Under the pieces are notes generated by a model. It was not told the origin of the DNA, made no database searches, and saw nothing but the letters and a program-made list of their open reading frames with translations. DNA of 64,000 bases from Caldilinea sp. CFX5 (lineage in GTDB: Bacteria > Chloroflexota > Anaerolineae > Caldilineales > Caldilineaceae): assembly GCA_021405325.1 (NCBI GenBank), contig QWII01000077.1, positions 1-64,000 of the forward strand, read 5' to 3'. Positions 1 to 6,560 of this stretch are shown here, in pieces; within the stretch, counting starts at the first letter, position 1, and each line of letters begins with the position of its first letter. The translations under genes were made by a program, and so were the position numbers.

Positions 1-48
1 TCGTGGCTCCTTGAGTTGTAGTTTTGATCGACATCAACTCTACCACGA
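1..48. repeat. Interrupted inverted repeat at window edge
   Basis: TCGTGG at 1-6 pairs with CCACGA at 43-48, and GAGTTG at 13-18 pairs with CAACTC at 35-40, giving a bulged hairpin. It lies beyond the 3' end of the minus-strand DUF3445 operon, so it could be that operon's terminator, but there is no clean T-run. The left side may extend outside the window. Confidence 0.35.
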
Positions 49-101
49 AAGCCCTTTTCTTTCCCTTTTTACGCCTCGTCTTTTTGGCGAAGGTATTGTC
101 T

Positions 102-227
102 TTACCCTCGGCGGTTAAAGGTTAACAAACGCATTTCGGTCATCTCTTCAATCAGTTCGGTTTGCGCCTGGCGACTGGCTGTGGCGGTGCGGGTAGCGGC
201 ATCGCGTAAACGTTCACTTGTCATCAT
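102..227 (-). CDS. Putative 41-residue small protein
   Basis: A 41-codon frame starts at an ATGATG whose first ATG is at 227, seven bases after a clear AAAGGAG ribosome site, and ends with TAA at 102. Its start overlaps the last codons of the DUF3445 gene in another frame, which suggests translational coupling. The peptide is charged and helical in character (TSERLRDAATRTATASRQAQ region) with no cysteines or membrane segment. I do not recognise a family. The strong ribosome site is the main support; conservation was not tested. Confidence 0.35.
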   Translation of the reverse strand: MMTSERLRDAATRTATASRQAQTELIEEMTEMRLLTFNRRG

Positions 228-1158
228 CGTTGGCTCCTTTGCTTGGTGATGAACTCACCTTTGTCAGCCAGGCAAGGGCGGGCGCCAGCAGCGGTCGTAG
301 GCTTTTGTAATCAGCCATCGCTTCATCTAAGCCGACGAGGGCGGCGGCCAGGCGTTGGGCCACTGCCGGTTGACCGACAAGGGTGTGAAAGGGATAGGTA
401 TAGATCCGAATGGTAAAAAGAATATCATTGCTTTGCGGCAGGCGACGCAAGGTCTGCCGCTCGACGCGCAACCAGAGCTTGTCGCCGGCATTCGCCGCCG
501 TGACATCCGTGATGTAATCCTTGCGTCCATGCCCGGTCGGCTGAAAGAGGGCGCCATTGTCCAGCACACTCCAATTGAGCCGCCAGACGGCGCGATCTGC
601 CCGGAACTTGTCAAAGGCGCGATCCATCGGTGTGGCGATGGTTTCAGCATAGTGGGGCGTGGGGCCATGTATCGCCGCCAGGGCGTGACCTAGCTTTTCG
701 TGTAGCCTCCACCGGGTTGGAAAACAGAGGGATGCCGCCACCAGCCGGTAGATGCCGTAGTCAGGGTCGCGCTGCATCAGGCAGAGATCCTCTTGCACCA
801 GTCGCCCAGCCAGGTCAAGCGGATGCAAGGACGAATCAGTCAATTGCCACTGTTCGCCCGTGGCCTGATTGGTGATGGTTTCGGCGTTGCACTGGTAAAT
901 CTGCGGGAAGTGGGTGGTCAAATGCTCGACCAAGAGCGCCAGTGTTTCCTGTGACCCACAGAGCGCTTGCGGTTGGGCCGCAAAGACCTCTGTCGGTCGT
1001 TCCGCCAAAAGCCGCCGCTTCTCGGCCAAGTGGGCAGGGAGATCGCTGTCAAGTTCAATCCATTCCGCCAGATCGAGCGGGAAGAGATTCATCGCCATGC
1101 GAAAGGGGCCGGGTTGGAAGGGAGAATAGGTTTTAACCGTGGGTAGTGGAAGCGCCAT
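214..1158 (-). CDS. DUF3445 protein, haem-dependent oxidative N-demethylase-like
   Basis: A 314-residue protein of the DUF3445 family (PF11927), whose characterised members are haem-dependent oxidative N-demethylases. Family-typical segments are the QEDLCLMQR stretch, the CFPTRW..EKLGHALAAIHGPTPHY block in the middle (residues about 140-175), and RVERQTLRRLP..ILFTIRIYTYPF near the C-terminus. No signal peptide is present, so it is cytoplasmic. Length is normal for the family. The Phd-type antitoxin gene lies just upstream on the same strand and a small frame overlaps its 3' end. The substrate cannot be told from sequence. The ribosome site before the ATG is weak. Confidence 0.88.
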   Translation of the reverse strand: MALPLPTVKTYSPFQPGPFRMAMNLFPLDLAEWIELDSDLPAHLAEKRRLLAERPTEVFAAQPQALCGSQETLALLVEHLTTHFPQIYQCNAETITNQATGEQWQLTDSSLHPLDLAGRLVQEDLCLMQRDPDYGIYRLVAASLCFPTRWRLHEKLGHALAAIHGPTPHYAETIATPMDRAFDKFRADRAVWRLNWSVLDNGALFQPTGHGRKDYITDVTAANAGDKLWLRVERQTLRRLPQSNDILFTIRIYTYPFHTLVGQPAVAQRLAAALVGLDEAMADYKSLRPLLAPALAWLTKVSSSPSKGANDDDK

Positions 1159-1183
1159 ACTGGATTCTCAAAAGATAGCTTGT

Positions 1184-1411
1184 TTATTCAGAATACCGCC
1201 TGCCCTCATGGACAAATTGGATAATTTCTTCACGCGTAAACGCAAGCGTGATTCCTTCCATATCCAGGGGCGACCGGTCTTGTCTTTCGGGCAGGATTAC
1301 GAACATACGTCCATCACGCCGTTTGATCCGTACTTCTCCTTCTTGCGCCGCTCGATCGAGCAATGCCGCAAAATTCTGTCTGGCTTTCGAGTAAGTGTAG
1401 ACGGTACTCAT
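1184..1411 (-). CDS. Phd/YefM-family antitoxin, orphan
   Basis: A 75-residue protein with the typical Phd/YefM start (STVYTYSKARQNFAALLDRA) followed by a basic strand and an acidic C-terminal helix. Such proteins bind their own operator through the N-terminal fold and neutralise a toxin with the C-terminal tail. No RelE, Doc or PIN toxin lies on either side: the next gene downstream is a DUF3445 enzyme, 25 bases away. It is therefore an orphan antitoxin here. GAGGTG precedes the ATG by five bases. Alternative: a stand-alone regulator. Confidence 0.85.
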   Translation of the reverse strand: MSTVYTYSKARQNFAALLDRAAQEGEVRIKRRDGRMFVILPERQDRSPLDMEGITLAFTREEIIQFVHEGRRYSE

Positions 1412-1428
1412 TTTTTCACCTCAAGAAC

Positions 1429-1437
1429 TGTAGTACA
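1429..1437. promoter_or_regulatory. Possible autoregulatory operator of the Phd gene
   Basis: TGTAGTACA, a near-palindrome, lies 18 bases upstream of the antitoxin start codon. Characterised YefM/Phd operators contain a TGTACA-like core, so this is a plausible operator. It is short, so chance is possible. Confidence 0.3.
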
Positions 1438-1701
1438 AGTAACATAAACAATGTAGGAAAAAAAGTCAATTTTCTGGTTTCGATCAATTCCCATTCTTTG
1501 TGGGCAATTATACTTTTGCCGACCGGTCAATAGGATTATAGTGGACGCCGGGAGCGCAGGGACGCCAACGACCGGCGCAACAGCATGTCATCGTTGATTG
1601 GTTGCCACCCCGACATTGCCTGCACAAGGCCGGGCGCTTGTTTACCCCCAAACTCCCATTGACTGAGCGAGTGTTTACCAAGGACAAGGAGGTCTTACAC
1701 C

Positions 1702-3009
1702 ATGGCACGAGAGATGGTAAGACGACGCGTGGTCACTATTTCAGCCGTGGCAATCCTCGGCTTGGCGCTTATCGGCGCTCTCCTGACGGTTATGAACAGC
1801 CAACCCGCCTTTGCCAAAACCGCCCCAACCGGCGCTATGCGCCAGACCGGTACAGACGACGCCACCGACATGACCGACGCGATGATGAGCCACAGTGAGA
1901 TGGAAGCGACCGGCCAGAGCATGATGCACCTGCTCCTGGCCCTGCACGCTATCCATCAGATGCAAAAAGATCAGATGAACAACCCATCGATGATGATGGG
2001 CGAGATGGGCAGCACCACCGCTACCACCGGCACCACCGGCACAGGCGATATGATGGCCGGCATGGGCGCCATGTCCGCCGGCGCGCAGGTGGGCGGCCTG
2101 CTCGAAGTGATGGGCCATCTGGCCGAGTCCATGGGCTATATGCACGACGCAATGGCGGGCACGGCGATGATGGATAGCAGCGCTATGGCGGCAACCGACG
2201 ATGCCATGAGCAGTGACTGGGCCGATGTGCGCACCATGCTGGATATTGTCGATCAAATGGTGCAAGCCACCGCTGATCAGGTTGGCGGCGCGACAGATGC
2301 AACTGACACAACGGCTTCAACCGACATCACCGGAACCATGATGTCCGGCAGCCTCGCTACTGCCGCTCTGTTACCGGACATGGTGCAAACATTGCAAGCC
2401 ATGTCCATCCAGTTGCGTATGTCGCTGGATGCCATGAATGGGATGACCGGTGCAACCGATACCGGCAGTACGGCTACCACCACCGACACCACCGGCACGA
2501 TGACCGACACCACCGATAGTGATATGATGGGCATGGGGATGATGGGGATGCCGGATCTGCGACAGTCCATGCAAGCCATGGGGATGGCGCTCGAACTCAT
2601 GGGCAACATCCACAAAATGGCTGCCATGAATAGTATGATGGGCGCAGGGATGACAGGCGACACCACCGGCGACATGAGTGAAATGACCGGCCTGGTGAGC
2701 GATCTGGCGCAGGCTATGTCCGATCATCTGGACAACATGATGGGCATGATGGATGATGCCATGATGGGTAGCGACACCGGCGCAACCGCCACCGGCAGCA
2801 CCGCGACGACGACCGACACCGCCGGCGCCGACACCGGGACGGCGATCACCGACACGGCTGACATTACTGATACCACTGGCGCCACGGACATGACCGGCAG
2901 TGATATGATGGGCATGGGCAACGCCAATGACGTTCTCACTTCATCGGCCCAGTTGATGCAAACGATCTTGCAACAGATCCAGGCGATGAGCGGGGGAACC
3001 TCCCAGTAA
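1702..3009 (+). CDS. Secreted Met/Thr/Asp-rich low-complexity protein
   Basis: A 435-residue protein with an N-terminal signal peptide (basic MAREMVRRR, hydrophobic core, likely cleavage after PAFA near residue 38). The mature part alternates Met-rich, apparently amphipathic helical blocks (for example QSMQAMGMALELMGNIHKMAAMN) with Thr/Asp/Gly linkers (TDTTGTMTDTT type). The DMMGMG motif recurs. Cysteine is absent and methionine is very abundant. AAGGAGG lies nine bases before the ATG. I recognise no family. Met-rich exported proteins can bind Cu(I), so a periplasmic or surface metal-binding role is possible but is inference only. It is monocistronic and followed by a strong terminator. Confidence 0.75.
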   Translation: MAREMVRRRVVTISAVAILGLALIGALLTVMNSQPAFAKTAPTGAMRQTGTDDATDMTDAMMSHSEMEATGQSMMHLLLALHAIHQMQKDQMNNPSMMMGEMGSTTATTGTTGTGDMMAGMGAMSAGAQVGGLLEVMGHLAESMGYMHDAMAGTAMMDSSAMAATDDAMSSDWADVRTMLDIVDQMVQATADQVGGATDATDTTASTDITGTMMSGSLATAALLPDMVQTLQAMSIQLRMSLDAMNGMTGATDTGSTATTTDTTGTMTDTTDSDMMGMGMMGMPDLRQSMQAMGMALELMGNIHKMAAMNSMMGAGMTGDTTGDMSEMTGLVSDLAQAMSDHLDNMMGMMDDAMMGSDTGATATGSTATTTDTAGADTGTAITDTADITDTTGATDMTGSDMMGMGNANDVLTSSAQLMQTILQQIQAMSGGTSQ

Positions 3010-3083
3010 ATTCTGAAATGTCCGGGTGGCAGCGACCGTTGGCAATACCCTTTGGGTGATTGCCCTTGACAACAGAATCACAA

Positions 3084-3115
3084 AAAGAGGGGGCAAGCGA
3101 ACTTGCCCCCTCTTT
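3084..3115. terminator. Bidirectional rho-independent terminator
   Basis: A perfect 14-bp stem (AAAGAGGGGGCAAG at 3084-3097 with its complement at 3102-3115) closes a CGAA tetraloop. A-rich sequence lies on one side and a T-run (3121-3130) on the other. It sits between the convergent Met-rich gene and the 3129-3515 gene and can serve both. Confidence 0.85.
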
Positions 3116-3128
3116 CTGATCTATTTTT

Positions 3129-3515
3129 TTACTTATGGTTATATAACTCGATCTGCCAGCGCCATTCACGCTGGTCATCGGCGTGCCACCAGCTTTTCAG
3201 CACACCTACCTCGCCGCCGGGTAAGAGCACTAATTGACCAAGCTCACCGGGGCCGGGCCAGATGTCGGTGCGTTCGATCCGGTCGCCTTGTCGGGTGAGG
3301 CGCGCAATGGGCGTCTCATCGGTCAAGGTTAAATCCTTACCGGATGCCACGGGGTGTTCTTGACCGTCACGCACCATCACGGTCAACACCGGCGGCGCGG
3401 CATGAACCAGCATCACGCTGTTCCCGGCGGCCACCCGTCCCCGTGCAAAGGGGAGACCGGTGGCCGCCGCTTTGGAATACCAGAGATCCCACGTTTCGGT
3501 CTGCTTGGTTGCCAT
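3129..3515 (-). CDS. Hypothetical protein, 128 residues
   Basis: A 128-residue soluble protein with no signal peptide or membrane segment. It is rich in beta-strand-like stretches (SVMLVHAAPPVLTVMVRDG; LGQLVLLPGGEVGVLKSWWH) and aromatic residues, ending in WQIELYNHK. I do not recognise the family. A good AAGGAG ribosome site precedes the ATG. It lies downstream of the sugar operon on the same strand with a short gap (80 bases), so it may be cotranscribed with it. Confidence 0.72.
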   Translation of the reverse strand: MATKQTETWDLWYSKAAATGLPFARGRVAAGNSVMLVHAAPPVLTVMVRDGQEHPVASGKDLTLTDETPIARLTRQGDRIERTDIWPGPGELGQLVLLPGGEVGVLKSWWHADDQREWRWQIELYNHK

Positions 3516-3593
3516 TGCTTGCTCCTTTCACTAACCACTGCTTTTGAGCATAGCAAGCAAACAGGGGGTCTCAATGTAGGGTTGGTTCCTGGA

Positions 3594-4445
3594 TTACTGT
3601 CGCCAGACTACTTGGCTCCCTAATTGTTGACCCAAATATTCACGGCTCATCGCTGCCGCTGCGCGTGGTGGTCGTGGGGCGCGGGCGGTGCCATCGAGTT
3701 CCACATTGATCCACCCCGTAAATCCCTGCGCCGGCGTGAGCAGGGCCAAAATGGCCGGCATGGGCAGCACGCCACTGCCGATTGGTTCATAATTCGCATA
3801 ACCGCTGGCGTCGATCTCCTTACCGTCGGCGTCGCGTGCATGGTTGCCATTCCAGTCCTTCAGGTGGACATGGACAATGCGCTTGTGATGGGTGCGCAAC
3901 ACTTCCAGAATATCGCTGCCCCCTTTGGCAATCTGACCGGTATCGGGGGCAAAGCCAACCAGGGTTGAGTCGAGCAAGCTGAGGATCGTATCCATATCGG
4001 ATCGTGTTTCGATGGCAGTGCCGGTGTGCGGATGCAACCCCACCTTCAACCCAATGCTCCAACAATGTTCACCCAGGCGGTTGAGCGCTTCGGCCAGCCG
4101 TTGGAACTGATCCGGTGTGTAGCCTGTCGCCGGTCGGCGTCCGCCTTGGACGACCAGGGTGCTGCTATCGGGTAAGGCGCGCAACGTGTCGGCTTCCCGT
4201 TTGGCGGCATCAAGATCGGCTTGGGCGGTGGCGGGATCGATCCACTCTTTGTAACAGTAGGCTGCGCCGGTGGGGATGCCATAGCGCGCCATCAAGGCCC
4301 GGTAGCCGCCCGGCTTCTGGTCCCACTCTTGAATGGTCTTGGCAAAGGTCTCAAAGCCCAGATAGCCCAGTTCCGCCGTCTCGCGATAGGCTTGCTCCAC
4401 ATCGCCGGGAATGCCCCAGGTAATGCCGGTGTGTCCGATCTTCAT
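3594..4445 (-). CDS. Sugar phosphate isomerase/epimerase, TIM barrel
   Basis: A 283-residue member of the AP-endonuclease-2-like TIM-barrel family (PF01261), which includes inosose dehydratase and sugar isomerases/epimerases. Typical segments are the MKIGHTGITWG start, VGLHPHTGTAIET, FAPDTGQIAKGG, HVHLKDW and WINVELDG, which supply metal-binding His, Asp and Glu residues. The chosen ATG at 4445 has AAGGAG just upstream; an in-frame extension of 27 codons beyond it looks non-coding. It is the last enzyme of the sugar operon, after the Gfo/Idh/MocA dehydrogenase. The pairing is typical of inositol, rare-sugar or glycoside-oxidation pathways, but the substrate is unknown. Confidence 0.9.
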   Translation of the reverse strand: MKIGHTGITWGIPGDVEQAYRETAELGYLGFETFAKTIQEWDQKPGGYRALMARYGIPTGAAYCYKEWIDPATAQADLDAAKREADTLRALPDSSTLVVQGGRRPATGYTPDQFQRLAEALNRLGEHCWSIGLKVGLHPHTGTAIETRSDMDTILSLLDSTLVGFAPDTGQIAKGGSDILEVLRTHHKRIVHVHLKDWNGNHARDADGKEIDASGYANYEPIGSGVLPMPAILALLTPAQGFTGWINVELDGTARAPRPPRAAAAMSREYLGQQLGSQVVWRQ

Positions 4446-4488
4446 AGCTCGTTTCTCCTTTACACGCAATCCCGCAAGGCGAACAATA

Positions 4489-5535
4489 CTACGCCCCCAA
4501 CCGTTGTTGCCGCCGTCCCACCTCAACCTCCGGCGTAATCGGCAAATTTTCGCTCATTTGCAGCAACGGATGATCAGGGATGGTCAGCGGCAGCGGAATC
4601 ACCGTATGGCGACGCGCCGATTCAAAGGCCGCCATCAACACCTCCAGATTTGCCCGCGCCTGTTTGCCATCAAGCGGATGCGCAGTGCCGTCGGCCAGCG
4701 TTTGCAGCAGCGCCTCTACCTCCAGTTGGAACGGATTGTTTTCCGGCGGCGCAACGATCTCCGGTTCGGACTGACCGGGCCGGATAATCCGCAATTGCAA
4801 GCTGCGATCCCCGCCCACTTCAATCATGCCCTCGGCGCCATAGAGATAGGCTTTCTGGTAGGCCGCCGGCGCTGCCGACCCCAACTCCATCACCCCGCGC
4901 ACACCATTGGCAAAGGCAAAGTTGACCAGCGCCCCCTTCTCCACCAGATGCCCATAGCGATATTTGATCTCACTCAAATCAACCTGGGCAAAGACCCACT
5001 GGATCGGCGCATCGCCGGCATAGAAGCGCAAGAGGTCAATGTTATGGGTGCCGTCGGTCAACAGGTCGCCCATACAGATGCCATGCACCTGGATCAACTG
5101 CCCGATGGCGCCAATCGCCACCAGATCGCGCGCCGTGCGATAACAGGGATGAAACCGCCGTTGGTGGCTGACCAGTAACACAGTGCCGGCGCGTTCACAG
5201 GCGGCCAACATCGCGTCCGCCTCACCCAGGCTTACAGCCATCGGCTTTTCACAGATGATGGCTTTGGCGCCCGCTGCCGCTGCCGCCATCGTCATCTCGG
5301 CGTGAAGGGGCGGCCAGGTGCAAATGCTCACAATGTCTGGGCGTTCCTTGTCCAACATCTCCCGATAATCGGCATAGAGCGCAGTCAGACCAAACTCCTG
5401 CCCAAAGCCGGCCCGAATGGTCGGTTCCGGTTCGGCGCCAGTCACGACTTTGACTTGCGGTACTTGCTGGTAGCCCTGCACATGAAAACGCGCAATCCGT
5501 CCACAACCGATGATGCCAACGCGATAGTCTGCCAT
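4489..5535 (-). CDS. Gfo/Idh/MocA-family oxidoreductase
   Basis: A 348-residue NAD(P)-dependent sugar or inositol dehydrogenase-type protein. The N-terminal Rossmann fold begins with VGIIGCGRIARFH, followed by VSICTWPPLHAEM and the conserved EKPMAV lysine motif. The C-terminal half is the usual alpha/beta substrate domain. GGAGAG precedes the ATG at 5535, which fits the glycine motif better than an in-frame upstream start 42 codons earlier. It lies between two TIM-barrel isomerase genes in the sugar operon. A role in oxidising or epimerising the imported carbohydrate is inferred. Confidence 0.92.
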   Translation of the reverse strand: MADYRVGIIGCGRIARFHVQGYQQVPQVKVVTGAEPEPTIRAGFGQEFGLTALYADYREMLDKERPDIVSICTWPPLHAEMTMAAAAAGAKAIICEKPMAVSLGEADAMLAACERAGTVLLVSHQRRFHPCYRTARDLVAIGAIGQLIQVHGICMGDLLTDGTHNIDLLRFYAGDAPIQWVFAQVDLSEIKYRYGHLVEKGALVNFAFANGVRGVMELGSAAPAAYQKAYLYGAEGMIEVGGDRSLQLRIIRPGQSEPEIVAPPENNPFQLEVEALLQTLADGTAHPLDGKQARANLEVLMAAFESARRHTVIPLPLTIPDHPLLQMSENLPITPEVEVGRRQQRLGA

Positions 5536-5555
5536 GATTGATCTCTCCTCTGTTC

Positions 5556-6560
5556 TCAACCTCTCACTCTCTCCCCTGCATGTCGCGCTACCACCTGATC
5601 CCGCAGCCGTCGGGCGTAGTCGGCATTGTATTGTAAGCGTGCCGGAATCACTGTCGCCCAATCAATGTCTTTGGATTCTTCTGGGCGGGGATGAAGACCG
5701 GCGCGCACCTGTTGGTCGCCGCGCCAGAGGTGCTTCACCAGTTGGGCCATGCGTTGCGGCGTGCGGTCGGTGAAACTTTGCAAAAATGCTTCCTCGTAGA
5801 AAGGAATAGGGATAAAGCCGCCACTGTCTTCGATGTTGAGATTGATATTGGGGTTCGCCGTATAAAGCATGTCAACAATCGCCGGCAGATCAACCAGACC
5901 GCGGCCCAGTGGCGCACCACCTAGCCAGTTGTACCCATCTGCCGTCGGATAGATGCAGGTGTCCTTGAAATGGGTCGTATGGATATAGGGCAGCAGGGTT
6001 TGCGCCGCCTCAATGGGATCTTCCAACAGCCCCAGTGCGTTGGCCGTATCAAGGTTGACGCCAACATAGGGTGAAGCAACCGTTTCGATCAATTGGCGCA
6101 ACTCCAACGAGGTGAGATCGACATGTAATTCCATCGTCACCATCACATTGTAGTCCGCTGCCAGCTTGCTAAGTTCCCGTAACACGTGCGCCGTAAGCTC
6201 CAGTTGCTCATGGAACGTGGGTGCGGTCAAGGTGCGCTCTTTGAGCAACCCGAAACAGGTGTTGAGCAGCGGTGAGCCGACTTCCGCGGCCAGTGGAAAG
6301 AGTGGTTGCCATGCTGCTACCAGTTCTGCCACCGTTTTCCCGCTGCGGCCAGGGTTGACGCCGGCGCCGCCTAATTCCAGATAGAGCTGATGGCTGCGCA
6401 CTTGCTCTAGAAAGTGTGCCCGCTCCGCTTCAGGGCAAGCCAGCAGCGTCTGGGCGCCCAACTGAATGCCTTCCAGGCCGTGGGCCAGCGTCTGCTGCAC
6501 CAGACCCGCCAGATCGAGATTGAGATAACGCAACGTATGCGCATCCAAACCAACTTTCAT
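5556..6560 (-). CDS. Sugar phosphate isomerase/epimerase, TIM barrel (second copy)
   Basis: A 334-residue AP-endonuclease-2-like TIM barrel, only distantly similar to the one at 3594. Family features are MKVGLDAHTLRY, VMVTMELHVDLTS, VGVNLDTANALG, HTTHFKDT and NLNIEDSGG; the Glu/Asp/His residues probably bind a divalent metal. Its ATG overlaps the stop of the upstream FtsX-type gene (ATGA), so translation is probably coupled. It is followed by the Gfo/Idh/MocA gene after 20 bases. Function is in the same carbohydrate pathway; the exact reaction is unknown. Confidence 0.9.
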   Translation of the reverse strand: MKVGLDAHTLRYLNLDLAGLVQQTLAHGLEGIQLGAQTLLACPEAERAHFLEQVRSHQLYLELGGAGVNPGRSGKTVAELVAAWQPLFPLAAEVGSPLLNTCFGLLKERTLTAPTFHEQLELTAHVLRELSKLAADYNVMVTMELHVDLTSLELRQLIETVASPYVGVNLDTANALGLLEDPIEAAQTLLPYIHTTHFKDTCIYPTADGYNWLGGAPLGRGLVDLPAIVDMLYTANPNINLNIEDSGGFIPIPFYEEAFLQSFTDRTPQRMAQLVKHLWRGDQQVRAGLHPRPEESKDIDWATVIPARLQYNADYARRLRDQVVARHAGERVRG

